A DNA stretch of 64,000 nucleotides from Polytrichum commune (Eukaryota; Streptophyta; Polytrichopsida; Polytrichales; Polytrichaceae): positions 15,775,001 through 15,839,000 of the forward strand of contig OX485807.1 in the NCBI GenBank assembly GCA_950295325.1, given 5' to 3'. The position numbers and the translations under genes are program-made. Positions 1 through 11,367 of the stretch are shown piece after piece. Position 1 is the first letter of the stretch. Each line of letters begins with the position of its first letter. The notes under the pieces were generated by a model. It worked only from the letters and a program-made list of their open reading frames with translations. It made no database searches and was not told the origin of the DNA.

Positions 1-3000
1 CTTATGGTATATATTGTCATGCAAGGTAAGCGGGCCTAATTTGGTTACTTATCTTAATTAAATGCCTATATTTGAGTGGTGGGTGGTTAAGTAAAGGTCT
101 TAGAGTGGACATCACAAATAACTGTGTTTATAATCAAAGCTTTACAAACAATGTTTCAACATAAAGACCTTCTACAATATATTGCTATGAACTCCAAGAA
201 ATTTAATTTTGGTTTTCATAAACAAAGTTCACCACCATCAACAACATAACATTACTCAGCATGAGGGTGTTGCACTTCTAGTGTCGGGAATTATGGGAGA
301 ATCATGTCCCCTTTTTGTTGGACTACGCTCACAAAAATGAACGGTACTTGGCATGAGTATTGTTCAGTACGTGAGGGGAACCAACAACCGGACCTACCCT
401 GGGAACTATGACCACAATATGCATAGTTGTCGTTTCTAATAACTTGACAGTGGGCTTGCCGACTGGGCTGCCTACTTGCCCCAACATTGGCTAGCCATAT
501 CACCGTTGATGGTAGGACAATTAGACATTAAACATTCTGCATGTATACTAGGGCAACTAGTAGCCTATACTCACCCTTCCCCTTTTAGAAAAAAAGGACC
601 AAACCATGTAGGTTGTGTAATGTTTACAACAACAACACCAATGTGACAATTTTTTTTGTTTCGGCTCGAAAGTTGCTATTAAGGTTGTAAAAAACAATGT
701 CAAAGTCAAACATCTTTAGGACATAAGGTATGTTGCAAGCCTTCCAACTCCACACAAACAATTAACCATTGGACTCATTAAATGCTCATGTCTTATTTGC
801 TTAAAAATCGTGAATCATACAAACTATCATTTCAAATGTCAACATCAAAACTGAAATGTAGACAAATTGAGGATCCTCTTTCACATCAAGTGATCACATT
901 GACTTTCCCAACCATGATAACATTTGAACCTAAAATAGAGCACATATTAAACTCGTCTTTTGAATGTGTTTATTTGGTGTCCACTTTTTCAAGATAAAAC
1001 ATAGACGACCGTTAAGGAAAAACGACCACATAAGGCCCACATACCTTAGATGGCACGCAGCTCACAAAGCTCTAATAAGTGAGGATCCTCCACACCCTTA
1101 TGTTCCTTTTTCGGGGAGGGGGTTGGTATAAATTGTACACTTTACTACTCATCCTCGTGAAACCTTTGAAGCATTCCAATCGTGTGAGGGATGCAATTCA
1201 CTCCTTGTAACTTATGCACCAACAAACTTTGGTCTTTTGAAGAAGGCGAAGCAAGCGTCCTATGATTGATTGCAACCACTACCCGAAAGGTCCACCATTT
1301 CATTTCTCCCTTTTTCCGGGCGCTTTTGATGCCAACAAAGAACTATTTGGAAATCCATCCCAAAGCAATCTAGGACCATCACTTGGGATCCCTATCTCGA
1401 GCCAATGATTGTTTTTACATTGGGCTTGCGGCATCTCCTCTAACAAAACACCAAACCTAGCTACAGTCAAAACCTCACATGGTTGATTTGTAGTTTACAT
1501 GCACCCTAAAATTAAATAGCCTTTGACTATACATCTTTCAAAGGACCCATATTTATCATCGTAGCATTCTTCAACGAGACCATCATGTTTGTTTCATGGA
1601 GAACAAGGTTAGAATGTTGTTTTGTAGATGCTATGTTGAAAGGGGGGAATATGTAAAACAATTGGTTTGGATATGCAGTTTCCAACAAAGGAGGAACCAT
1701 GTTTGAAACAAACAACTACTTGAAAATTCACCCAAGAGCGATCTAGCATCAAGAATTGGATCCATGTCTTAAACCAATGTTGAAACACTAAAGCTAAAGT
1801 CAAAACACACGTGGTTGATCTGATGCTTAAATGCAACTTAAAAACTCTTGAGTTCTTTTTTTCCTTTTTTTTTTTTCAATTGATTGATAATTAACATCGT
1901 TTCAAATAGATCACCATGTTCATTGCCCGCATACAAAGGTTAGGTAGATGTTGGTAGATGTTAGAATGAACAGAAGTATATGTCATATTTAGTTGGAATA
2001 TGTTGTCTGCAGCAAGGGAGGAACCATGTTTAACTAGAAGTGAAAACGAGGTTCAGTGAGAGTGGTTGAAGAATGTTTTGATGATGTATTGTTATTCAAT
2101 AGATTGCACGTAAGTACCTTCATGCCCATCTCAACTTAGGGTACATGATATCCATGTTAAAGTAGGTAGGACAAGAGTTTACACCATACAAGTTCATGGC
2201 TTATTCATCCCAACTTAGGCCCACTTGATTGCTTTGGGGATTCTAATGCTAATTTTGATGTCAAATATATCTACGAAGGAGGTTGCATGAAACTACGTAC
2301 GAGGAATTTTTCAGTCGTTTCCACCTTCAACTTACATGCGTACCATGAATTTGTGGCCTCGTGCCCATCATCTCAACCTCAATGTATTTCCTTTCCAAAC
2401 CAATATGTCGGGGTATCCAATATTGAAATACACACATCAAGTGTATATGTTAAGCTTCGTGGGACTAGACCATCGCGATGTCTATGTAAACTCATCCATC
2501 ATAGATGAAGTGGGCTCAACTGAAAACAATCCTCCTTAGTTTCAACTAGATTCTACTAGATCAATTTGGACTCGATGATACCATTTTAGGAGTCAAAAAG
2601 TTCAAATGTGGAAGTTTACAAATTAGAAATGAGTTCACTTTGTTTTCACCTTCCCAACTGCATGACTTCACATTGATACCATGAACATGACAACCTCGTA
2701 AGGTATACATGCTCAATTCAAATAAAGCATTAACATGGACACCTATGTTTGAGTGGTATGTGGTTATGTGACAATCTTAGAATGGGCACCAAAAAATACA
2801 AGTGGAGTAAAGGATTTTGGACTATGTGCTCAAAATATGCTAACCATTCTAGATTCAATAATCCACACAAGTGTGGGGGGGGGGGGGGAATCTATATGGC
2901 CACTTGATGAGCACGACAACGTTCACTTATGATATTGAATATGACATTCATTTGAGTTCAAACATTTATGAGAATAATGGCTACATGCACGATTTGGATT

Positions 3001-3029
3001 TGCTCCTCATCTCGCAATATAGTATAGTC
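1..3029. other. Intergenic DNA, no gene seen
   Basis: AT-rich sequence in which all open frames are short and resemble nothing known. It holds two copies (about 28-125 and 2715-2800) of a dispersed repeat recognisable by TTTGAGTGGTATGTGGTTA, a degenerate local duplication (about 1590-1715 versus 1925-2040, both ending near AGGAACCATGTTT), and a poly-G run at about 2876-2889. Confidence 0.6.
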
Positions 3030-3400
3030 ACCTATAACCAATCACTGAAGAGATTTTGTGCCAGATTTGAAGAAGTATAAGGTGGTGCAAACTCATTATG
3101 TGTAGGAAGATAGAAATCAAAAGGCCTACAAAATTTTCGGTAATTTTATTCCTTAAATTACTATGATCTTTTGAAACCAAAAGTTGACCCAAACATATTA
3201 CCGATATCCAAAGTCTTCCATAACCACTCACTCGTCCTCACTTCAACACTCAAAACCATGGCATGTGTCATGGCACTATTGACCCCGACCCATTTGAAAT
3301 CAAGCCCCAACCATATCGAAATCCAGCTTGATCAAAATCTTGGACGCCTATAGATTGCCGATGGGAATCCTGATTGGGAATAGGCGCCTCTACTATAATT
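3030..3400 (+). repeat. Dispersed repeat copy, paired with 15.31-15.67 kb
   Basis: This stretch aligns over its whole length with 15312-15668 in the same orientation, with scattered substitutions and small gaps. Shared landmarks include AAGAGATTTTG, GTAGGAAGATAGAAATCA, CCAAACATATTACC and, at the right end, GGAATAGGC followed by CTCTACTATAA. No protein is recognised in either copy. It is probably an old transposable-element fragment of unknown class. Confidence 0.6.
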
Positions 3401-3659
3401 GCGCGTTTCATTTCTTATGAGAAAAAGGTGTAGATAGAAGAAGTATATTCAAACAACACACATCTACCTTACTACACTACATGGCTACTGTGAATCCTTA
3501 GCCACTAGCCACCTGCTTTATAAGTTATCCCCAACCCTCACAATAGATACACCAAGGTATCCTGCAGTAGTACTGCAATTTGAACACCTTGTATATCATC
3601 ATAACTACTAAAAAGAAAAGAAAGTACATACCAGTGTTGGTCTGGTGTCCTTCTATTTC

Positions 3660-3660
<1 letters not shown>

Positions 3661-3712
<52 letters not shown>
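3661..3712. repeat. (TA)n(GA)n microsatellite
   Basis: A run of about 8 TA followed by about 17 GA dinucleotides, uninterrupted. Likely length-variable. No gene is close by. Confidence 0.95.
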
Positions 3713-3716
<4 letters not shown>

Positions 3717-3854
3717 TCGAAGGTGAGCATGTACATGTTTTAATACTAGTAGAGTATGCGGGTTTGATGGTATTTTGTTTTTTTGATACCAATCGGGTCT
3801 TTATACCATGCAAGAATCTTATACTCATGCAAAATCCCCCCTAGTATCAATATG

Positions 3855-4108
3855 GTTTACGATAGTATGGACCAGTGCCCGGGAAGTTTTTGGGCATAGT
3901 TGGTGAAGATCCTAGTGATTCTAAGTCCAACCGTTTACATGTTGACATCTTCCGGTTTTGCTTTCATTTATTTGAGGTATATTCGTCTATAGATTCCTCT
4001 AAAATGATTGGTAATTTTCATGAAGTCTTGAACTTCAAAGGGTTATTTCTCAAACTCAACCGGATTATTTGCAACTAACCGCCGGTTCTTCCCAGACATA
4101 GGAACGGA
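3855..4108 (+). repeat. Single arm of the ACCGG foldback repeat family
   Basis: It matches the right arm of the palindrome at 42885-43110 in order: TTTTTGGGCATA, AAGTCCAACC, TACATGTTGACATC, TTTGAG, CTCAAACTCAACCGG and GCCGGTTCT. The opposite arm is missing. The satellite-like word TTTACGATAGTA lies just to its left, and the 215-bp satellite array starts directly to its right, so the arm seems embedded in the array. Confidence 0.7.
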
Positions 4109-6440
4109 CTCGTATAACACCTTGAATGTACAAAGACTCTCACACCTTGAGATACCCACCAAACATTAGTATTTGACTGGTATCGCAACTTTGATACCCA
4201 CGAGTAGTTGCTTTGGTACCATCATGGATGTTGATTCTTCATACGATACATTTGCTTGCATACGAGAGCAACGTTGGTACATACCATCAATGTGTGTCCC
4301 AATGTCAACATGCTTGTGATAGTAAACTCATAAATACAAAGACTCTCTCACTTTGACGCACCCACCAAACATCAATATTTGATTGGTATCACAATTTGAT
4401 ACCCACGAGTAGGTAGGTTCTTCGATACCATTATCGATGTTGTTTCTTCATATGATACATTTGCTTATATGCAAGAGCAACGATGGTACACACCATCATG
4501 TGTATCCCAATGTCAACATGCTTGTGATAGTAACTCATAAATACAAAGGTTCTCTCACTTTGAGACACCCACCAAACATCAATATTTTACCGGTATCACA
4601 ATTCTTGATACCCACGAGTAGGTAGGTTCTTTGATACCATTATGGATGTCGAGTATTCGTACCATGCATTCACTTATATACCAAAGCAACATTGGTACAT
4701 ACACCATCATTCATATCCTAGTGTGAACATGTCAATGATAACTAACTCAAATATACTCTCAAATAACTCTCGCACCTTGAGGTACCCACCAAACATCAAT
4801 ACTTGAATGGCATCACAATGTTGATACCCACGAGTAGGTGCTTTGATACCATTATGGATGTCGATTATTCATACCATGCATTCACCGACATACCACAACA
4901 ACTCTCGTATAAATCTATACCATCATGTCTATCCAAATGTCAAAATATTTTTACGATAGTACCTCAACTATACAAAAGACTCTCCCATCTTCAGATACCC
5001 ACCGAATATCAATACTTGATTGGTATCACAATGCCGATACCCACAAGTAGGTTCTTTGATACCATTATGGATGTCGAGTATTCATACCATGCATTCACCT
5101 ACATACCACAACAACACCGGTACAAACCTATACACCATTGTGTGCATCTCAACCTCAAAATATTTTTAAGATAGTACCTCAACTATACAAAAGATTCTCC
5201 CTCCTTCAAATACCCACCGAATATCAATACTTGACTGATAATCACAATGTTGATACCCACAAGCATGTTCTTTGATACCATTATGGATGTCGAGTATTCA
5301 TACCATGCATTCACCTACAAACCACAACAACACCAGTACAAATCTATACACCATCGTGTGCATCTCAACGTCAAAATATTTTTACGATAGTACCTCAACT
5401 ATACAAAAGATTCTCCCTCCTTCAAATACCCACCGAATATAAATACTTGATTGGTATCACAATGCTGATACCCACAAGTAGGTTCTTTGATACTAGTATG
5501 GATGTCGAGTATTCATACCACGCATTCACCTACATACTACAACAACACCGGTACAAATCTATACACCATCGTGTGCATCTCAACGTCAAAATGCTTTTAC
5601 GATAGTACCTCAACTATACAAAAGACTCTCCCATCTTCAGATACCCACCGAATATCAATACTTGATTGGCACCACAATGTTGATACCCACAAGCATGTTC
5701 TTTGATACCATTATGGATGTCAAGTATTCATACCACGCATTCACCTACATACCACAACAACACCGGTACAAATCTATACACTATCGTGTGCATCTCAACG
5801 TCAAAATGTTTTTACGATAGTACCTCAACTATACAAAAGACTCTCCCTCCTTCAAATACCCACCGAATATCAATACTTGATTGGCACCACAATGTTGATA
5901 CCCACAAGCATGTTCTTTGATACCATTATGGATGTCGAGTATTCATACCACGCATTCACCTACATACCACAACAACACCGGTACAAATCTATACACTATC
6001 GTGTGCATCTCAACGTCAAAATGTTTTTACGATAGTACCTCAACTATACAAAAGACTCTCCCACCTTGAGATACCCACCGAATATCAATACTTGATTGGC
6101 ACCACAATGTTGATACCCACAAGCATGTTCTTTGATACCATTATGGATGTCGAGTATTCATACCACGCATTCACCTACATACCACAACAACACCGGTACA
6201 AATCTATACACCATCGTGTGCATCTCAACGTCAAAATGTTTTTACGATAGTACCTCAACTATACAAAAGACTCTCCCACGTTGAGATACCCACCGAATAT
6301 CAATACTTGACTGATACCACAATGTTGATACCCACAAGCATATTCTTTGATACCATTATGGATGTCAAGTATTCATACCACGCATTCACCTACATACTAC
6401 AACAACACCGGTACAAATCCATACACGATCATGTGTATCC
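4109..6440 (+). repeat. ~215-bp satellite array, about 11 units
   Basis: The word TATGGATGT or a close variant recurs at about 4223, 4432, 4641, 4853, 5066, 5282, 5498, 5712, 5927, 6142 and 6357. Spacing is 209-216 bp and settles to 214-216 bp on the right. Each unit also carries TTGATACC, CACAACAACACCGGTAC, TTTTTACGATAGTACC and GATACCCAC. The left units are diverged, whereas units from about 5500 to 6350 are nearly identical, as expected if homogenisation is recent at the right. Short open frames recur once per unit but are repeat translations, not genes. Confidence 0.93.
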
Positions 6441-8089
6441 CAGTTCCAACGTATTTATGATCCGCGCCAGTAAAAAGTGGAATCGTTCTCTCGATCTCTC
6501 GATCTCTCTCTCTTGATCTCTCTCTTGATCGATCCATCTCTCCCAGTTTCAATGCGTTCTCCCACTCTAAAGCGATCGATTCGATACAATTAATATATAA
6601 AGTTACATTTACACACACACACGCATGTGTACGGAAGTTGATTTGAAAAAGCTCGCACATCGCTCACTCCGATGCAATCTATGGAGCGGGCATCGTGCAC
6701 TCTGATCAGTACAGACACCCGCAACAGTTCGCCCTGAGCTCGTCGCCACATTCTTGTAAGTTTAATGATCGAGGGAGGAGGTGGCCCACACCACACCTCC
6801 CGGCGGGGGGAAGAAAATGAAAATTGCGGTCGAGTTTCCCGATGGGCCCTTCGCGCAATCATCTACCCTAGCCTTGACCACGCTATATGATTGAGGAGGG
6901 GCTCGGACTCGGATGCCAATCGTTCGATCGGATCGGATCGAATCGACTCTACGCAACCATCACATAACCACCTTACCGCGTGCGCATCGATCCGATGAAG
7001 AGATTATAGTAGGTGGTATTTGGTTAAGAAAAGTGGTTGAATCACACCGGGTTCCTTGGAACTTAAGGTATGTGGTCTTATTGTGGGCGTTTCGAGCTCC
7101 ATAGAGACAAGTTTTAAGGTTGGGAGGTTGTCGCATCCGGTGGGCAAGTGCACGGTGTGAGGTAGACCGTCATTTTTGCAAGTTACACAAAGTTGAGAGG
7201 TAAAAGTGATGGGAAGTCGAAATGAAGAGTCACTTTTTTTGACCTTCAAGCGATCGTGTAGGCCCTCCCCGGGCCGACTCACGTGGTTACAATCGGGACT
7301 TACAAGCCCGTGGTGAGTGGTGGGTCCCAACTTCCATGCTTTCGACGTATGAGATTGCACGGATCGACCTCAAGTGACCTGGAACTCAGGACTTGCGACC
7401 CCCGTGTGAATGCATCCCCTCATGTATGCGCATCCAAGGGCATCCAAGCCGTGTATTTGAACTATAATCTTCGATAACATCAAGATTCTTCAACCGATGT
7501 ACGAAATGCCGTTCAATAAGTAAGTTTATTTCATACGGGGACCACTTTGAACATAATTAGCTTGAAAACGGAAGTACGTCGCTCAAACGCATGCTTTTTG
7601 TACATGGAGAAGCCCCTAGATTGGGCCCCTCGGACGCGTGGTGTTTGGAGAAGTTTGCTTTGAGCCTACGTCAATGTCTCGTGTGTAAGTATGGGGTGAT
7701 AGAAAGGGAGGCCGAGAGGTGCCCCATACAACCGCACAGGGTCGTCACACTGATTTGCATGCCCCCATATATATATGTATATATACGCGCTCTTAACTTA
7801 TGCCTCCCAGCCTTTGGAAAAAGCAAGAGTGTCAGCGTCCGCTTTCCATAACTAACGGCTCCGCCGCCCGAGGCGCAGGCGCAGGCGGAGGGGGAGGGGG
7901 AGGGGGAGGGGGAGGAGTGAACCCAGCGTCTGGGGAGGTTGCTGGGCCATGCATATATGGTCGCCCAAAACCCCAGTGCTCCCAAGTCCAACTGCTAACA
8001 TGTTCTGTTCTTGCAGTTTTCCCTTTGTTACTTTGGAGATTATGGGCCGGCAGTTTTCCTCAAGTCTTCAACTTCCACCGCTTGTTTCT
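6441..8089. other. GC-richer spacer, no gene recognised
   Basis: After the satellite comes a GATCTCTC-rich tract (6487-6545), then unusually GC-rich sequence for this window. A purine run of repeated GAGGGG units lies at about 7885-7917, with poly-G character. Open frames up to 118 codons occur on both strands (for example 7004-7360 minus) but show no recognisable domain, have composition like their surroundings, and overlap frames on the other strand. I see no supported gene. Confidence 0.5.
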
Positions 8090-8640
8090 GCACCTCGACC
8101 AACCTTCTGAACCTCAACCGACCGGTTACTTCTGAACCTCAACCAATCGGATGTTTCTGAACTTCAACCGGTTATTTCTGAACCTCAACCGACCGGTTGT
8201 TTCTGAACCTCAACCAATCGGTCATTTCTGAACCTCAAGCAACTGGTTATTTCTGAATCTCAACCGGTTGTTTGTGAACCTCGACTGGTTACTTCTGAAC
8301 CTCAACCGATCGGTTATTTCTGAACCTCGGCCGGTTATTTCTGAACCTCGACCGGTTATTTCTGAACCTAGGCCGGTTATCTCTGAACATCGACCTGTTA
8401 CTTCTAAACCTCAACCGACCGGTTATTTCTGAACCTCAACCGGTTGTTTCTGAACCTCGACCGATTACTTCTGAACCTCAACTGATCAGTTATTTCTGAA
8501 CCTCAACCGGTTATCTCTGAACCTCGGCCGGTTACTTCTGAACCTCAACCGGTTATCTCTGAACCTCGACCAGTTACTTCTGAACCTCAACCGACCGGTT
8601 ATTTCTGAACCTCGACCGGTCTATCTGTAACTAGCAGTCA
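8090..8640 (+). repeat. Minisatellite with GGTTATTTCTGAACCTCAACC unit
   Basis: More than 20 imperfect head-to-tail units of about 21-25 bp. They read ACCGGTTATTTCTGAACCTC with variants such as TACTTC, ATCTC, CGACC and GGCC. The unit resembles the stretch GGTTATTCCTCAAACTCAACCGG inside the ACCGG foldback element at 42.6-43.1 kb. The bases after the last unit (CTATCTGTAACTAGC, AGTTCTCCCTG) match the bases that follow that stretch there. The array therefore looks like internal amplification inside a copy of that element. Confidence 0.9.
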
Positions 8641-9536
8641 GTTCTCCCTGTTCATTGGAGCGACTCAGCCTTTCCATGGCCCCAGCCAGAACCGGTGGTG
8701 GTTGAACCGGCAATATGTGGGAGTGAGGTCGATGGATGGGTATTAAGCGGTTACTATTTCTTCCGACGAGTCCGGTTCTCTTAGGATACGAAACATGCGA
8801 TTAGTACAAGACGGTTCGCAATTTTCCCTCAAGTCAAGGCCATAGTCACTTTCCTCATAATTTTCTGAGCTCGTACGAATATCAAAGGTGAAGAGTCTTG
8901 TGCTCATGTCCACTTTCCTCGTAATTTTCTAAGCTCGTACATATAATATCGAAGTGAAGATTCTCGTGCTCGTTAAATCATCATATAGGTCAAGTCAAGT
9001 GTGTTGATAATGGAGTTGATAATGGTTTATCATATCTTGAGCACGCAATTCATTAGATTTCTTTTGAGCAAATGTCTTTGTGGTATTTGTTCTTGAAGCC
9101 ACACCAAACCACATACCCCTCATTTATATATATAGCGGCGTCTTGATAAGAGAAAACAACTGAAGAAGGGTGGCCTCGCTTAAACCCTAAACCCTAATCG
9201 AGATTTTTCTCGTCTTCACATCATTCAATATGAATATTTTGTGAGGAATATTGTGCAACAGACAAGTGGTGTCTATGTACCATGCAATGATCTCCATAGT
9301 CAAACCAAACTATACATATGTACCTTTTAAATATTGTTTGATCATAATTCATAACATTATTCAGACTAACTCAATATATTACCAAGATTTTCTTTGAACT
9401 TTCTTGTCACTATAACCTCCTTGTCCACATATAGGTAGACATAAATAGCTGTTTCAACCGGGAGCAAGTGTGAATGAAGATTCGCTTCACCTTTGGGCTA
9501 TTGCACTTCCGAAAGCCATAACTTAGACCACGGTAC
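8641..9536. other. Intergenic DNA with a telo-box
   Basis: No gene seen. Two tandem AAACCCT units with flanking bases (TAAACCCTAAACCCTAA, about 9181-9197) form a plant telo-box or short interstitial telomere motif. A local duplication of ACTTTCCTC-TAATTTTCT-AGCTCGTAC occurs at about 8846-8875 and 8910-8940. Confidence 0.5.
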
Positions 9537-9539
9537 TTA

Positions 9540-10038
9540 GGGCCACTTCACACACGGGACTGAGGGCCCGTGACCATTACACTTCCAACACTCTCATTGG
9601 TGGAAAAGGCGGACCCGGTCCAAGTTCTCTTCACACTACGCTTGAGGGACCGACGGAGTGTATGAATGCAAGATGGGTGTAAAGTCTACATGGATTCCTA
9701 CATGGCATCAAATGGATCACGTTTCGTGGTCACCTTGACTATTTCCAAAAACCACCTTTTGGAGGTCGGCCCAACACAAAACCGGGAGACCAATGCACTC
9801 CGAACGCTCACAACCATTGGTTTATTCTACTTTATCAAGCGTGAGGACCCGCATGAATAGAAATTCATTGAAATAGCACTTAGTTGAGGGCCCGATCACA
9901 TACGACTTCACACTCCACTTGAGGGCCCGTGACCACACTACATGATTTTGGAGGTGTGTTGGGACGGCCTTTCGACACTTTCTTTTGGGCTCTCACAATC
10001 ACATGGTCACGGCTCTTGGCTTGTGTGCAAAGTGGCCC
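9540..10038 (+). mobile_element. Tourist-like MITE, 499 bp, TTA target duplication
   Basis: The left end GGGCCACTTCACACACGG and the right end GTGTGCAAAGTGGCCC are imperfect inverted repeats. TTA stands immediately outside both ends (9537-9539 and 10039-10041). The termini resemble those of the Harbinger element at 15.93 kb (GGCCCTCTTCACAC). Both TTA duplication and this terminal motif are PIF/Harbinger hallmarks. There is no coding capacity; the 64-codon frame at 9666-9860 is incidental. Internal GAGGGCCCGTGACCA blocks echo the terminal motif. Confidence 0.85.
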
Positions 10039-10041
10039 TTA

Positions 10042-10653
10042 GTGACATCTCCTCGTTGCCCACCGTTCTCTGATTTAACACAACATACATTTCAACACCG
10101 CTATGAAAACTAACATGTGGCATGGAGATTCATCACAACTTTTGGATTTTTAAATTTTTTTTTAAAAAAAAGTTGCTCCGGTACCTAAATAAGCCTGCGA
10201 TGGTCTACAAGAACCAGCAATCGAAGGAAGGTTCAGAAGGGGAATAAAACAAAGCGAAAAACCCTTGCCAATATTCCATGTCAGATGTGGTTTACTGGTC
10301 AAATCTAGTCAAACGAGCATTTTGTAGTGGGCCGAAGGACGGAGAAGGAGTCCTTTAGGTCATGACAGATTCATTCTGAAGTAGTTCTGCCTTGCACGCT
10401 TGAGCCATTAATGTTATCGAAACCGAGCATCGGAAACCCCCACCCCCTGACCCTGGACCCAGGATTATATATCCACTGACACAAACAATACACAACCAAA
10501 AATGGATCCGGTTCCGATGCAATTCACCAACTTGGTTGTGTGCGTGAGGTATTTCTTGTTGTTTTTATTTTAATTTGAATAAAATTTAAATAATGGTATT
10601 GGACTTCATCGTCTACCGATCAGATTTACCATGGAAAATCGTTAACAAAAGTC
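10042..10653. other. Spacer between the two MITE copies, no gene seen
   Basis: No coding region recognised. It contains an A/T-rich patch near 10151-10170 and a small CCCCCACCCCCTGACCC tract near 10437. Confidence 0.5.
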
Positions 10654-11149
10654 AGTGTGGCACTTCACACACGAGCCGTGACCATGGAAGTGTGGGAGTT
10701 CAAATGAAAGTGTCCGAAGGCCGTCCCAACACACCTCCAATTTCATGAAGTGGGGTCACGGGCCCTCAAGTGGAGTGTGAAGTCGTATGTAACCGGGCCC
10801 TCAACCAAATGCTATTTCAATGGATTTCTATTCACGCGGGTCCTCACGCATGATAAAGTAGAATAAATCTACGGTTGTGAGCGTTCGGAGTGCCATGGTC
10901 TCCTGGTTTTGTGTTAGGCCGACCTCCAGGAAGGGGTTTTTGAAGATAGTCAAGGTGACCATGAAATATGATCCAGTTGATGCCATGTAGGAATAGATGT
11001 AGACTTTGACATCCATCTTGCATTCACTTACTCCGTTGGTCCCTCAAGCGTAGTGTGAAGCGAACTTGGACCGGCTCCGCCTTTTCCACCAATGAGAGTG
11101 CTTGAAGTGTAATGGTGCCGGGCTCTCAGTCTCATGTGTGAAGTGGCCC
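10654..11149 (-). mobile_element. Second Tourist-like MITE, inverted relative to 9.54 kb
   Basis: The reverse complement aligns end to end with 9540-10038: GGGCCACTTCACACATG, TTGGTGGAAAAGGCGG, GACTTCACACTCCACTTGAGGG and so on. The right terminus is intact and followed by TAA (11150-11152). The left terminus (GTGTGGCACTTCACACACG) is degenerate and lacks a matching target duplication. The pair forms a ~1.6-kb inverted repeat with a ~615-bp spacer. Confidence 0.82.
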
Positions 11150-11226
11150 TAAGGGCACATTTCCATGTTTCGTCCAAGTCAACGAAGATCATTAGATGAC
11201 CAAAAAAAAAAAGGACTCTCCTTCAA

Positions 11227-11367
11227 TGTGTGTTCGTTCATGTGGGCCCTAAGAATATAATCATGGGATGTCCCACCCTAGTGCAAGAGACTCAGATTAA
11301 GTCTGAAACTATACTAGGTTGGGACAACCCATGGTTATTCTCAAGGCCCACATGAACGAACACACAC
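11227..11367. repeat. Hairpin element, related to 42.5 kb
   Basis: The arms at 11227-11282 and 11313-11367 are about 55 bp and largely complementary. The left begins TGTGTGTTCGTTCATGTGGG and the right ends CCACATGAACGAACACACA. The loop is ~30 bp. The inner words (ACTAGGTTGGGACA, CATGGTTATTCT) match the hairpin at 42458-42565, so both are members of one small inverted-repeat family. Confidence 0.8.

Noticed and set aside
4803-6516. Several similar frames with SYHAFTYIPQQHRYK-like peptides
   Set aside because: They are translations of the 215-bp satellite. The unit length is not a multiple of three, so no long repeat protein could be encoded.
7004-7360. 118-codon frame on the minus strand in GC-rich sequence
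   Set aside because: No recognisable domain, overlaps frames on the other strand, and no splice-compatible neighbours. Probably chance openness in GC-richer DNA.
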